Positions 8,755-18,515 of a stretch of DNA of 64,000 bases are shown here, piece after piece. The notes below the pieces were generated by a model. The model worked only from the letters and a program-made list of their open reading frames with translations, ran no database searches and was not told where the DNA came from. This stretch comes from Muribaculaceae bacterium Isolate-002 (NCI) (GTDB lineage: Bacteria > Bacteroidota > Bacteroidia > Bacteroidales > Muribaculaceae), in assembly GCA_004102805.1 (NCBI GenBank), contig SCEG01000004.1, positions 38,134-102,133 on the forward strand, read 5' to 3'. How positions within the stretch are numbered: position 1 is the first letter of the stretch; the number at the start of each line of letters is the position of its first letter. The position numbers and the translations under genes were made by a program.

Positions 8755-9795
8755 ATGGCAAAAGTAGGCGATACAGTACGTTTTCTCAACAGCATTGGCG
8801 GAGGCCGCATAGTACGCATCGAAGGCAACATAGCCCATGTGGAAGATTCCGACGGATTTGAAGTGCCGGCACTTCTCAGAGAATGCGTCGTTGTCATGGA
8901 AGCAGCTGCCGGCAGCGAAGCGAAACCGCAGACCAAAACATCGGAAAAGCCTAAAGCAGAGACTCCGGAATTACCGAAAATAGAGACTGCCGGCGGCAAC
9001 AGCATCAACATAGTGATGGCTTTTGAACCGACTGACATAAAATCGCTGTCAAGTTCAGAATTCGATGCCGTGCTTGTCAACGACTCAAATTATTTCCTCA
9101 GTTTCACATTCGCCACCCGCGCCGACGGCGATGCAGGCTGGACACTACGCCGGGCAGGCACAGTCGAACCTAACATCGTATTGACAATGTGCACTCTGGC
9201 GCCCTCTCAGCTCAATGAAATCGACCGCACGCTCCTCCAGGTCATCGCCTACAAAGATGACAAGGCTTACGATTGCAAGGCTCCGGTATCAGTCGAGACA
9301 AAAATCGACAACACAAAATTCTTCAAACTGCACTGCTTCAAGGGCAACCCGTATTTCGACAATCCTGTCATAGCCATTGACATAATGAAAGATGACCGCC
9401 CCGCAGTGCCGGTAACTATTGATGCTTCACAGCTGCAAAAAGCCATGCGTGAGAAAAACGACGGCTCCCACGCTCCGCGGAAGGTGTCAAAATCATCACG
9501 CCACACGAAAAATGAAATTATAGAAGTAGACCTGCATATCACCGAACTGCTTGACAACACCGCAGGACTCAGCCGTGCCGACATGCTCAACCGTCAGATT
9601 GACGAATTTCGTAAAGTAATGGACGCTAATCTGCGCAACCACGGACAAAAAATAGTATTCATCCACGGCAAGGGCGAGGGAGTGCTGCGTCAGGCACTCT
9701 ATAAAGAGCTCAACCACCGCTACAAAGGCCACGACGTGAGCGACGCTTCATTCAGAGAATATGGATTCGGAGCCACGCAGGTGGTGATACGCTGA
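8755..9795 (+). CDS. DUF2027 and Smr domain protein
   Basis: The 346-residue protein begins with a small beta-barrel-like domain (AKVGDTVRFLNSIGGGRIVR, residues 2-45), followed by a charged linker, a central DUF2027 region, and a C-terminal Smr domain (about 255-346) that starts at EVDLHI and contains the conserved HGKGEGVLR loop. Smr domains occur in MutS2 and in nucleases acting on DNA junctions or ribosome-bound mRNA. This protein lacks the MutS ATPase, so it is not MutS2. A nucleic-acid role is inferred from the domain alone. Confidence 0.82.
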   Translation: MAKVGDTVRFLNSIGGGRIVRIEGNIAHVEDSDGFEVPALLRECVVVMEAAAGSEAKPQTKTSEKPKAETPELPKIETAGGNSINIVMAFEPTDIKSLSSSEFDAVLVNDSNYFLSFTFATRADGDAGWTLRRAGTVEPNIVLTMCTLAPSQLNEIDRTLLQVIAYKDDKAYDCKAPVSVETKIDNTKFFKLHCFKGNPYFDNPVIAIDIMKDDRPAVPVTIDASQLQKAMREKNDGSHAPRKVSKSSRHTKNEIIEVDLHITELLDNTAGLSRADMLNRQIDEFRKVMDANLRNHGQKIVFIHGKGEGVLRQALYKELNHRYKGHDVSDASFREYGFGATQVVIR

Positions 9796-9824
9796 CCTTC
9801 AGTATATATTAAAACAAGACACCG

Positions 9825-10592
9825 ATGATATTGTATTTTACAGGAACCGGCAACAGTCGCGACATCGCGACAAGGCTGTCAGAGGCACTTGCCGACAACG
9901 ACATCGTGGAACTGAGCGGCAGCCTGCTGCGCGACAAGGAGCTGAAAGCCGCACAGCCATGCCGGGCAGTAGTATGGGTGTTCCCAGTGTACAGTTGGGG
10001 CGTTCCTCCCGTGGTAACCGACTTTATCAAGGATGTAAGACTGACAGGCACTCTTGCGGCGGCACACCATCTGGTGGCGACGTGCGGCGACGACGCCGGA
10101 CTGACTGCACGGCAGTGGCGCAGACTGATACGCCGCCGGGGCTGGACGTCGGCTTCCGCATCAACCGTAATCATGCCAAACACATACACCCTGATGAAAG
10201 GTTTCGATGTCGACCCCGACGAACTTGCCGACGAAAAGCTCATGGCATCACGACCGCGCGTGGCTGAGATAGCACGCCGCATAAAAGACAACGCCGTCGA
10301 TGACGATGTGACAAAGGGACGTTTCGCATGGTTTAAAAGCAATATAATATACCCGTGGTTCAAACGTTTCGCCATGAGTCCGAAACCGTTTCACGCCACC
10401 GACAGCTGCACAGGCTGCGGCCTTTGTGCACGCCGTTGTCCGCTCGGCAATATAACCATGAACGATGACCGCCGCCCATGCTGGGGCAACGATTGCGCTC
10501 TGTGTCTGCGCTGCTACCACACATGTCCCACAGCCGCCGTACAATATGGCAAAGCCACACGCGGCAAAGGACGTTTCCTTAATAAAAACTGA
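9825..10592 (+). CDS. EFR1-type flavodoxin/ferredoxin fusion protein
   Basis: The N-terminal half is flavodoxin-like, with the FMN phosphate loop YFTGTGNSRDIA at residues 4-15. The C-terminal part has two 4Fe-4S cluster motifs, CTGCGLCARRCP and CALCLRCYHTCP. The arrangement matches the EFR1 family of electron-transfer proteins, which probably move electrons between FMN and iron-sulfur clusters in the cytoplasm. The partner is unknown. It follows the Smr gene by 29 bases; the next gene encodes a free ferredoxin. Confidence 0.85.
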   Translation: MILYFTGTGNSRDIATRLSEALADNDIVELSGSLLRDKELKAAQPCRAVVWVFPVYSWGVPPVVTDFIKDVRLTGTLAAAHHLVATCGDDAGLTARQWRRLIRRRGWTSASASTVIMPNTYTLMKGFDVDPDELADEKLMASRPRVAEIARRIKDNAVDDDVTKGRFAWFKSNIIYPWFKRFAMSPKPFHATDSCTGCGLCARRCPLGNITMNDDRRPCWGNDCALCLRCYHTCPTAAVQYGKATRGKGRFLNKN

Positions 10593-10787
10593 TACTCAAG
10601 TCAATTTTATCTACAGACTTCTGTTTTTGAAAACAATATGTGAGAAATAGAGCGCTAATTGCAGTAAGCAGAATCATACGGGGGCTATAACAAATACACC
10701 CGCCTTAATATCAAAATAATTTTGGGCAGGCACCTTAAAAGTGGGAATTTTTCTTTGATAATTCGGAATAAAAGATTTAAATTTGTA

Positions 10788-10795
10788 CCGTCGTT
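10788..10795 (+). promoter_or_regulatory. Candidate promoter of the ferredoxin gene
   Basis: TAAATTTG fits the -7 consensus, with a weak TTCG 22 bases upstream. It lies 49 bases before the ferredoxin start in the 252-base gap after the EFR1 gene, which otherwise shows nothing recognisable. Confidence 0.5.
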
Positions 10796-10844
10796 TACGA
10801 CAACAATAGTCTTTACAGTATAAATTATCTAACCAAAAACAACT

Positions 10845-11012
10845 ATGGCTTACGTAATCACCGACAAATGTGTAGCTTGCGGCACTTGCTTGCCTGTTTG
10901 CCCCGTTGAGGCAATCTCTGAAGGCGATATCTACCACATCGATCCCGACACTTGCATCGAGTGCGGTTCATGTGCAGAAGTATGTCCTTCTGAAGCAATT
11001 ATCCCGGGCTAA
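10845..11012 (+). CDS. Small 2[4Fe-4S] ferredoxin
   Basis: A 55-residue protein beginning MAYVITDKCVACGTC. Two complete cluster motifs are present: CVACGTCLPVCP (residues 9-20) and CIECGSCAEVCP (37-48), the pattern of clostridial-type 2[4Fe-4S] ferredoxins. It is a soluble low-potential electron carrier, for instance for pyruvate:ferredoxin oxidoreductase or hydrogenase; the actual partner cannot be told. It has its own promoter and ends 18 bases before a very strong terminator, so it is probably a monocistronic, highly expressed gene. Confidence 0.95.
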   Translation: MAYVITDKCVACGTCLPVCPVEAISEGDIYHIDPDTCIECGSCAEVCPSEAIIPG

Positions 11013-11030
11013 TCGTTTGAACAACGATTA

Positions 11031-11078
11031 AGATACAAAATCAGGCCGTGTCAGCTGACACGGCCTGATTTTGTATCT
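11031..11078. terminator. 48-base perfect palindromic terminator
   Basis: The 48 bases are a perfect inverted repeat with 24-base arms and no loop, centred on the TCAGCTGA at 11051-11058. It lies between the convergent ferredoxin and transporter genes and covers the first base of the latter's stop codon. Bidirectional termination is the likely role. Confidence 0.85.
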
Positions 11079-12018
11079 ATGCCCCTTTCTGTCCGTGGCG
11101 ACGCTTGCCAATGTTTGTCACTACCATTCCTGCGATGATGACAACCATTGCCACAACCTGCATCAGGCGCAGATGCTCCAGCCCCATCGCCACAGCCGAG
11201 ATCGCGGCAAACACGGGCAACAGATACTGATATAGCGACACAAGCTCGGAGCCTATGCGCTTTATTGCCGGCTGCACCAGAAAATACGCTGCAAAAGTCG
11301 GAAGCAGAAGTATGAAAGCTATTTCAAGCCACGGCACTGCCGCGCTGCTGTGCAATATCCCCTCATCCTGCATTCCGGGCAACAACAGCAGAGCCGGCAC
11401 AGCAGCGAAAAGAAACACCCAGCGCAGCATGGTCACCGGCCTGTAGGTGTGGCTCGGCTTCTCGACAAACACCAGATAAAGCGCATAGCAGACGGTTGAC
11501 GCAATGGCAAGAATGTCGCCGAGCAGATTGTCACTGCCGTTGGTGCCTCTGCCGCCGTCAAGCACAACTATCGCCGCCCCGACAAACGACACCACCACAC
11601 CGGCAATCTCGACCCATGAAGTGTGCTGGTGACGGAAAACCCTGTTGATAAGAATTACAAACACCGGCGGCAACGTCATTATTATTGATATGTCAATGGC
11701 ATTGCCATAACGCAGCGACCTTACAAAAAGATAGATAAACGAAAACAGGCCGACTACTCCGCCGAGAACAAGACGGATCCAGTCATGCTTCTGTATGCGC
11801 TCACACTTGACGAATATCGACGCTGCCCAAAACAGCAGACAGCCGCCGATAAGTCTGACGGCTGCTATTCCCTGCGCACTCATCCACTCCGGGATAAGCG
11901 CCTTCGTAAACGACACATTTATACCCCAGAACATAGTGGCAAGGAGTATGCAGGCATTACCGGTAAGAAACGCTCCGCGTCCTGACGGCGCAGAAGATGC
12001 CTTTTGATTTTTATTCAT
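11077..12018 (-). CDS. EamA/DMT family transporter
   Basis: The 313-residue integral membrane protein has about ten hydrophobic segments arranged as two EamA halves, preceded by a short charged N-terminus. The first half begins near ACILLATMFWGINVSFTKAL and the second near DNLLGDILAIASTVCYALYL. Members of the drug/metabolite transporter superfamily export amino acids, nucleosides or drugs across the inner membrane; substrate cannot be predicted. It is a single gene with terminator-like hairpins on both sides. Confidence 0.88.
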   Translation of the reverse strand: MNKNQKASSAPSGRGAFLTGNACILLATMFWGINVSFTKALIPEWMSAQGIAAVRLIGGCLLFWAASIFVKCERIQKHDWIRLVLGGVVGLFSFIYLFVRSLRYGNAIDISIIMTLPPVFVILINRVFRHQHTSWVEIAGVVVSFVGAAIVVLDGGRGTNGSDNLLGDILAIASTVCYALYLVFVEKPSHTYRPVTMLRWVFLFAAVPALLLLPGMQDEGILHSSAAVPWLEIAFILLLPTFAAYFLVQPAIKRIGSELVSLYQYLLPVFAAISAVAMGLEHLRLMQVVAMVVIIAGMVVTNIGKRRHGQKGA

Positions 12019-12094
12019 ATATTCAGTTTTTTCACAAAAATCAAACGCAATAAATCAGGATAGTGTTCAGTTGTCGACCCCTGCCATCTGACGT

Positions 12095-12130
12095 AAAAAA
12101 ATGTCGGGACAACAATCGCTGCCCCGACAT
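12095..12130 (-). terminator. Intrinsic terminator of the beta-barrel gene
   Basis: On the minus strand an 8-base stem (12101-12108 with 12123-12130) with a 14-base loop is followed by six T (12095-12100), directly downstream of the barrel gene. Confidence 0.75.
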
Positions 12131-12152
12131 TATATCCAATCGGTGTTTACAA

Positions 12153-12701
12153 TCAGAAGCTGTAGTAGAAACCGAACGAGATGTTGTAGCCTGAGAAATC
12201 AAAGCCCCAGCCGTCATAGTGGTTATCAAGAAGATCTTTTGCTGCGTCGTTAGTGCCACGATAACCGAGGAAACCGGCATGAGCCACGATGCTGCAACGG
12301 TCGTTGAGCGCAAGCGCGATACCGGGTTTGAAACCGATGCCGTATTTCACTGCTGTATCGCTGTCATCGCCATCGTATGATGCCTTGCCGAAGCCGAGGT
12401 CTACACCGCCGTCAACGAAAAGCGATACCATACCTTTTTTGTAGAACGTATAACGTGCGTAGGGATCAAAGTCTACAAGGTTGCCGTCAACAGATGAGCG
12501 ATGGATATAAGACCAGCCGAGAACCGTACCGATAGCCCACTGTTCGCTGAGATTGTAACCTACTTCGGGAGCGATAGTGATTGTAGTGATTTTGTCGCTG
12601 TCGTTACGCCATGCGCCTACCGAACCACCTGCAAACCAATTCTGTGCTGCGGCAGTCAGTGTCATCACCGACATCACTGCCATCAAAATAATCTTTTTCA
12701 T
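12153..12701 (-). CDS. Outer membrane beta-barrel protein (porin-like)
   Basis: The 182-residue product has a signal peptide ending at TAAAQ and alternating aromatic/polar strands (for example WAIGTVLGWSYIHRS and YNISFGFYYSF), ending in Phe as outer membrane proteins do. It fits the small eight-stranded barrel class (OmpW/OmpX-like, PF13505). The role is unknown. It has a clear promoter and terminator and is a monocistronic unit. Confidence 0.82.
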   Translation of the reverse strand: MKKIILMAVMSVMTLTAAAQNWFAGGSVGAWRNDSDKITTITIAPEVGYNLSEQWAIGTVLGWSYIHRSSVDGNLVDFDPYARYTFYKKGMVSLFVDGGVDLGFGKASYDGDDSDTAVKYGIGFKPGIALALNDRCSIVAHAGFLGYRGTNDAAKDLLDNHYDGWGFDFSGYNISFGFYYSF

Positions 12702-12785
12702 TCTTAGAAAAATTAAAGTGAATAAATTATTTAATTAAAAAGTGAATAAAATATAAATCAAGTGTACCTTTTTCAATAACTGCCG

Positions 12786-12816
12786 CAAATTTACTTAATA
12801 TTTTTAAAAATGCAAG
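12786..12816 (-). promoter_or_regulatory. Promoter of the beta-barrel gene
   Basis: On the minus strand TAAATTTG (12786-12793) is the -7 box and CTTG (12813-12816) a -33-like element with 19-base spacing, about 85 bases upstream of the barrel start. Confidence 0.6.
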
Positions 12817-12946
12817 TCTCCGATAATGATTTACTGACATATCGACCACAATAAACGTCTTAACGAAAACAGTGAAATTCCGATAAAATCACAATCATTC
12901 TATAAAATTTAAATCATTAAGTGATGAGCCTGCAATCTTTTTTATG

Positions 12947-12954
12947 TATCTTTG
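12947..12954 (+). promoter_or_regulatory. Candidate promoter of the glycosyltransferase gene
   Basis: TATCTTTG matches the -7 consensus 58 bases before the glycosyltransferase start; no good -33 element is seen. The 311-base divergent gap 12702-13012 holds this box, the barrel promoter and otherwise AT-rich sequence. Confidence 0.5.
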
Positions 12955-13012
12955 TGTTGAATAAGTAATTGTCTCTTATATTATCAATCCACGCTAATCA
13001 GTCATCTTTTAA

Positions 13013-13786
13013 ATGAACAACGACAGCCCAACTGCCCCATTGTTTTCCATTATCACGGTAACATATAACGCAGCTTCTACCCTGCCGCGCACACTTGAGT
13101 CAGTAAAGCAACAGACATGCCGCCTGTTTGAACATCTTATTATTGACGGAATGTCAACCGACGAAACATTGAAGCTGGCAGAAAATGCCGCAATTAAAGA
13201 GATGACAATACACAGCGGCAAGGACAGCGGCATATATGACGCAATGAACAAAGGACTCGGCATTGCCCGTGGCGAATACGTGATATTTCTCAACGCCGGC
13301 GATGCTTTCCATTCGCCCGATACTCTTCAACGCATTGCCGACACGATAATGGCAAACGACTTCCCCGGCATAGTCTACGGACAGACAGATATTGTGGATG
13401 ACGGGGGCAATCGCCTCGGAGATCGCCACCTGCGGGCTCCCGAAGAACTTACTCTCGACAGTTTCCGCGACGGCATGGTGGTGTGTCATCAGGCATTCAT
13501 CGCCCTGCGCCGCATCACCGCGCCCTACGACCTGAAATACCGATTCTCGGCCGACTACGACTGGTGCATACGCTGCCTCCAGCATTCGCGCCACAATATA
13601 TATATCGACGATGTGCTGATTGACTACCTCAACGAAGGAACAACGACGCGCAATCATCGCCGCTCACTGCGCGAGCGCTTCCGGATAATGTGCTACTACT
13701 ACGGCACATTTTCCACCATAAAAAAACACCTGTCATTCATCCCCCGCTACATGCGCCGACGAAAAAACGGCATCAACAACCAATAA
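13013..13786 (+). CDS. Family 2 glycosyltransferase
   Basis: The 257-residue protein has the GT-A fold signature of family 2: FSIITVTYNAASTLPRTLES at the N-terminus, HLIIDGMSTDETL, the GKDSGIYDAMNKGL segment, and the metal-binding region ARGEYVIFLNAGDAFHS. It probably transfers a sugar from a nucleotide sugar in the cytoplasm for a surface polysaccharide or glycoprotein. There is no polysaccharide cluster around it; it stands alone between a barrel gene and carA. Confidence 0.9.
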   Translation: MNNDSPTAPLFSIITVTYNAASTLPRTLESVKQQTCRLFEHLIIDGMSTDETLKLAENAAIKEMTIHSGKDSGIYDAMNKGLGIARGEYVIFLNAGDAFHSPDTLQRIADTIMANDFPGIVYGQTDIVDDGGNRLGDRHLRAPEELTLDSFRDGMVVCHQAFIALRRITAPYDLKYRFSADYDWCIRCLQHSRHNIYIDDVLIDYLNEGTTTRNHRRSLRERFRIMCYYYGTFSTIKKHLSFIPRYMRRRKNGINNQ

Positions 13787-13854
13787 GCCACACCGCGTCT
13801 ATGCTTCAAAATGTCATAAAATAAGCCAAAATTAGCCAATCATGGGAATTTAGT

Positions 13855-13885
13855 TTTCATATATTCGGAAAAATGCTTAACTTTG
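13855..13885 (+). promoter_or_regulatory. Promoter of carAB
   Basis: TAACTTTG (13878-13885) preceded after 19 bases by TTTC (13855-13858) matches the Bacteroidetes promoter; it lies 68 bases before carA. Confidence 0.65.
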
Positions 13886-13952
13886 CATGGTTTTCACGAT
13901 GGAAATCTTGTCAACCGCCACATAGTTTTAATAATAATTTTCCATAATTCCT

Positions 13953-15023
13953 ATGCGCGAAACAAGACGAGCCACCCTTATACTTGAGGATGGCACCACG
14001 TTTGAGGGAAAATCTTTCGGATATGAAGCATCTACTTCCGGCGAAGTGGTATTCAACACGGCAATGACCGGATATCCCGAAAGTTTGACCGACCCTTCCT
14101 ATGAAGGTCAGATTCTTGTCACCACCTACCCTATCCTCGGCAACTACGGCGTGCCACCGCGCCGCGAGAAAGATGACGTCAGCGAATTTTACGAAAGCGA
14201 CCATATCCACGCCAAGGCAATCATAGCCCAGGACTACTCATGGGAGCACTCCCACTGGCAGGCCGACCGCTCACTGTCGCAATGGCTCTGCGAGGAAAAA
14301 ATCCCCGGCATCTACGGCATCGACACCCGCGCCCTCACCAAGCACCTGCGCGAAAAAGGCTCAATGCTTGGAAAAATCATCATTGAAGGCTGTGAGGATG
14401 TCGATTTTTATAATCCCAACCTCGAAAACCTCGTAGGCAAAACAAGCTGCAAAGAGGTGGAAATCCACGGCGACGGCGAAAAGACTGTCGTACTCGTCGA
14501 CTGCGGCACAAAGCACAACATCATACGCTGCCTCACACGTCGCGGAGTCAAAGTGGTGCGCGTGCCCTGGGACTACGACTTCACACAGATACCCTACGAC
14601 GGCCTTTTCATATCCAACGGCCCCGGCAACCCCGACATGGCCGAAGCCACAGTGGCTAATATACGCAAGGCTTTCGAAATCGGCAAACCGATTTGCGGCA
14701 TCTGCATGGGCAATCAGCTTCTGGCCAAAGCCGCCGGAGCCAAGACCTACAAACTCAAATACGGACACCGCTCACACAACCAGCCGGTGCGCCGCGTAGG
14801 CACCGAAACCTGCTACGTCACATCGCAGAACCACGGATATGCCGTCGACAGCTCAACTCTCGACAAAGACTGGGAACCGCTCTTCATCAACATGAACGAC
14901 GGCACCAACGAGGGCATCCGTCACAAGACAAAGCCTTATTTCTCGGCACAGTTCCACCCCGAGGCATCATCAGGGCCCAAAGACACCGAGTTTCTTTTCG
15001 ACGAATTCATCGCACTGCTTTGA
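13953..15023 (+). CDS. carA: Carbamoyl-phosphate synthase small subunit
   Basis: CarA hydrolyses glutamine and channels ammonia to CarB for carbamoyl phosphate, used for pyrimidines and arginine. The N-terminal domain shows LEDGTTFEGKSFG and VFNTAMTGYPESLTDPSYEG. The class I glutaminase part has the nucleophile Cys in PICGICMGNQLLAKAAG, followed by YGHRSHNQPV and the His-Glu pair in FHPEASSGPKDTEFLF. Length (356) is close to the usual 360-380. carB follows 115 bases downstream. Confidence 0.95.
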   Translation: MRETRRATLILEDGTTFEGKSFGYEASTSGEVVFNTAMTGYPESLTDPSYEGQILVTTYPILGNYGVPPRREKDDVSEFYESDHIHAKAIIAQDYSWEHSHWQADRSLSQWLCEEKIPGIYGIDTRALTKHLREKGSMLGKIIIEGCEDVDFYNPNLENLVGKTSCKEVEIHGDGEKTVVLVDCGTKHNIIRCLTRRGVKVVRVPWDYDFTQIPYDGLFISNGPGNPDMAEATVANIRKAFEIGKPICGICMGNQLLAKAAGAKTYKLKYGHRSHNQPVRRVGTETCYVTSQNHGYAVDSSTLDKDWEPLFINMNDGTNEGIRHKTKPYFSAQFHPEASSGPKDTEFLFDEFIALL

Positions 15024-15138
15024 ATTTGCCGCTCACCCGGTGCAGCGCCACTGCCCCACCGGCCGACGGCGCAGAGATAACACAACTGCAATTCTGCAAC
15101 AAATATAAACCGCGGCATAGCCGCCACAACAACTCATA

Positions 15139-18100
15139 ATGAGCGATAAGACCATAAAAAAAGTACTTTTGCTTGGTAGCGGTGCTCTCAAGATAGGCGA
15201 GGCCGGAGAATTCGACTACTCAGGCTCGCAGGCACTCAAAGCAATGAAAGAGGAGGGAATTGAGACTATCCTTATCAATCCCAATATTGCAACAGTACAA
15301 ACGTCTGACGGTTTTGCCGACCACATCTACTTCCTCCCGGTGACTCCGTTCTTTGTCGAAAAAGTCATCGAGAAAGAGCGTCCCGACGGCATTTTGCTCG
15401 CATTCGGAGGTCAGACAGCCCTCAACTGCGGCGTGGCTCTCTACGAATCGGGAGTGCTTGAGAAATATAACGTACGCGTGCTCGGCACACCCGTGCGGGC
15501 AATCATGGACACTGAAGACCGCGAACTTTTCGTGCGCAAACTCGATGAAATCGGCGTAAAGACCATAAAAAGCGAAGCCGTTTCATCGGTCGACGACGCC
15601 CTGCAGGCCGCAAAAACCCTCGGCTACCCCGTGATCGTGCGTGCCGCTTACGCTCTCGGCGGACTCGGCTCCGGTTTCTGCGACAACGAGGAAGAACTTG
15701 TAGCCCTCACCGAGAAAGCGCTGTCATTCTCTCCCCAGGTTCTCGTCGAAAAATCGCTCAAAGGCTGGAAAGAAGTCGAATATGAAGTCGTCCGCGACCG
15801 CTTCGACAACTGTATCACCGTATGTAACATGGAGAACTTCGACCCGCTCGGCATACACACCGGCGAAAGTATCGTAGTCGCTCCCTCACAGACTCTCTCA
15901 AACGAAGATTACCACTACCTGCGTAAACTCGCTATAAAAATCATACGCCACGTAGGCATCGTAGGCGAATGCAACGTGCAGTATGCATTCGACCCCAAGT
16001 CGATGGACTACCGCGTCATCGAGGTTAACGCCCGTCTGAGCCGCTCTTCCGCTCTCGCGTCAAAAGCCACCGGCTATCCACTGGCTTTCGTAGCTGCGAA
16101 ACTCGGTCTCGGCTACGGTCTCTTCGATCTCAAGAACTCTGTCACAAAAGAGACATCAGCATTCTTCGAGCCCGCCCTCGACTATATCGTAGTGAAAATA
16201 CCCCGCTGGGACCTCGGAAAATTCCACGGCGTACGCAAGGAAATCGGCTCTTCGATGAAATCAGTAGGTGAAGTAATGGCTATCGGACGCACTTTCGAGG
16301 AAGCAATACAGAAAGGACTCCGCATGATAGGCCAGGGCATGCACGGTTTCGTAGGCAACCGCGAACTCAAGATCAACGACATCGACCACGCCCTCTCCGA
16401 ACCTACCGACAAACGCATCTTCGTCATTGCCAAAGCAATGAAATCAGGCTACACGGTCGATAAAATACACGAACTCACCAAAATTGACAAATGGTTCCTC
16501 TTCAAGCTCCAGCATCTGATCGACACTGAAGCCGAACTTGAGTCATTCGACGAGATAGAGAAACTCCCCGCGACGCTCCTGCGTCTGGCAAAAGAACAGG
16601 GCTTCAGTGACTTCCAGATAGCACGAGCAGTCCTCGACAACTTCGGAGGCTCGGCCGAAAACGCCAACCGACGCGTGCGCGCCTACCGCAAGAGCCTCGG
16701 CATCGTTCCTGTTGTAAAACAGATCGACACACTTGCCGCCGAATATCCCGCACAGACCAACTACCTCTACCTGACTTACAACGGCTCGGAAAACGATGTA
16801 AACTATCTCCACGACCACCGCTCCATTGTGGTGCTCGGATCGGGTGCATATCGCATCGGAAGCTCCGTGGAGTTCGACTGGTGTTCGGTCAACGCGCTGA
16901 TGACGGTCAAGAAAGAAGGCTGGCGCTCGGTAATGATCAACTACAATCCCGAAACCGTATCGACCGACTACGACATGTGCGACCGGCTCTACTTCGACGA
17001 ACTCACATTCGAGCGCGTCATGGACATTCTTGACCTTGAGCAACCCCACGGCGCCATCCTGTCGGTAGGCGGCCAGATACCCAACAACCTTGCAACACGT
17101 CTTGATGACGAAGGGGTAAACATACTCGGCACCACCGCACGGAGTATCGACAACGCCGAAGACCGTCACAAATTCTCGGCAATGCTCGACAACCTCGGCA
17201 TTGACCAGCCACGCTGGCGAGAGCTTACAAGCTTCGACGACATTCGTGAGTTTATCGACGAAGTAGGATTCCCGGTGCTCGTCCGTCCCAGCTACGTGCT
17301 CTCAGGAGCAGCCATGAATGTCTGCTCCAACGACGACGAACTCGAGCGCTTCCTGCGTCTTGCAGCCAACGTCTCGAAGCAACACCCCGTCGTTGTCACC
17401 GAATTCATACAGAACGCAAAAGAAATCGAGATGGACGCCGTAGCGGCCAACGGCGAGATAAAAGCCTACGCTATTTCCGAGCATATAGAATTTGCCGGCG
17501 TTCACTCTGGCGACGCCACCATACAGTTCCCGCCGCAGAAACTCTACGTCGAGACAATGCGCCGCATCAAGAAAATCTCGGCACAGATAGCCAAAGCGCT
17601 CAACATCACAGGTCCGTTCAACATCCAGTATCTTGCCAAAAACAACGATATAAAGGTCATCGAATGCAACCTGCGCGCATCGCGAAGCTTCCCATTCGTG
17701 TCAAAGGTACTCAAAATCAACTTCATCGACCTCGCCACCAAAGCCATGCTCGGTCTTGAGGTAGAGAAACCGGCCAAAAACGCCTTCGACCTCGACTACG
17801 TGGGCATAAAGGCCTCACAGTTCTCATTCTCGCGTCTGCAGGGAGCCGACCCGGTGCTCGGAGTCGACATGTCGTCAACAGGCGAAGTCGGCTGTATCGG
17901 TGTCGACACCTCCGAAGCAGTCATGAAATCAATGCTCTCGGTCGGCTATCGTGTGCCCAAGAAAGGAATACTCCTCTCGACAGGCTCCGCACGCCAGAAA
18001 ATCGACATGCTTGACGCCGCACATCAGCTTCACAACAAGGGCTACGTGCTCTACGCCACAGGAGGCACCCACCAGTTCCTCGCCGACAACGGCATCCCCG

Positions 18101-18363
18101 CAATCCGCGTCTACTGGCCCTCGCAGCCCGAGATGCAGCCGCAGGCACTGCAGCTCCTTCACGACAAAGAAATAGACCTCGTTGTCAACATTCCCAAAAA
18201 CCTGTCGACCACCGAGCTCAGCAACGGTTACAAGATACGCCGCGCAGCCATCGACCTCAACATTCCGCTGCTGACCAACGCTCGTCTCGCGTCAGCCTTT
18301 GTACGTGCATTCACCACTCTCTCACTCAACGATATAGAAATCAAACCCTGGGACGAATACTAA
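15139..18363 (+). CDS. carB: Carbamoyl-phosphate synthase large subunit
   Basis: CarB makes carbamoyl phosphate from bicarbonate, ammonia and two ATP. The 1074-residue protein has the usual two homologous halves, each beginning with a VLLLGSGALKIGEAGEFDYS / VVLGSGAYRIGSSVEFD pre-ATP-grasp motif, two ATP-grasp domains, the oligomerisation region between them, and a C-terminal methylglyoxal-synthase-like regulatory domain (from about residue 935, ILLSTGSARQKIDMLD). Length is normal. It is the last gene of the carAB operon and is followed by a strong hairpin. Confidence 0.96.
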   Translation: MSDKTIKKVLLLGSGALKIGEAGEFDYSGSQALKAMKEEGIETILINPNIATVQTSDGFADHIYFLPVTPFFVEKVIEKERPDGILLAFGGQTALNCGVALYESGVLEKYNVRVLGTPVRAIMDTEDRELFVRKLDEIGVKTIKSEAVSSVDDALQAAKTLGYPVIVRAAYALGGLGSGFCDNEEELVALTEKALSFSPQVLVEKSLKGWKEVEYEVVRDRFDNCITVCNMENFDPLGIHTGESIVVAPSQTLSNEDYHYLRKLAIKIIRHVGIVGECNVQYAFDPKSMDYRVIEVNARLSRSSALASKATGYPLAFVAAKLGLGYGLFDLKNSVTKETSAFFEPALDYIVVKIPRWDLGKFHGVRKEIGSSMKSVGEVMAIGRTFEEAIQKGLRMIGQGMHGFVGNRELKINDIDHALSEPTDKRIFVIAKAMKSGYTVDKIHELTKIDKWFLFKLQHLIDTEAELESFDEIEKLPATLLRLAKEQGFSDFQIARAVLDNFGGSAENANRRVRAYRKSLGIVPVVKQIDTLAAEYPAQTNYLYLTYNGSENDVNYLHDHRSIVVLGSGAYRIGSSVEFDWCSVNALMTVKKEGWRSVMINYNPETVSTDYDMCDRLYFDELTFERVMDILDLEQPHGAILSVGGQIPNNLATRLDDEGVNILGTTARSIDNAEDRHKFSAMLDNLGIDQPRWRELTSFDDIREFIDEVGFPVLVRPSYVLSGAAMNVCSNDDELERFLRLAANVSKQHPVVVTEFIQNAKEIEMDAVAANGEIKAYAISEHIEFAGVHSGDATIQFPPQKLYVETMRRIKKISAQIAKALNITGPFNIQYLAKNNDIKVIECNLRASRSFPFVSKVLKINFIDLATKAMLGLEVEKPAKNAFDLDYVGIKASQFSFSRLQGADPVLGVDMSSTGEVGCIGVDTSEAVMKSMLSVGYRVPKKGILLSTGSARQKIDMLDAAHQLHNKGYVLYATGGTHQFLADNGIPAIRVYWPSQPEMQPQALQLLHDKEIDLVVNIPKNLSTTELSNGYKIRRAAIDLNIPLLTNARLASAFVRAFTTLSLNDIEIKPWDEY

Positions 18364-18396
18364 ATCGTATTTCGGACTCACAGGATACCCACTACT

Positions 18397-18435
18397 GACG
18401 GAGGTGCTTCATTTTTTTAATGAAGCACCTCCGTC
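18397..18435. terminator. Terminator between carB and the DUF389 gene
   Basis: Perfect 17-base arms (18397-18413 and 18419-18435) around a five-T loop. It separates convergent genes and can end both transcripts. Confidence 0.8.
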
Positions 18436-18515
18436 GCTTATTTATCTCAGGAAACATAAACATTTCCCGATTTGGTGCAAAAACGGCCAAAAACATTTTG
18501 CCGTTTCGTACATCT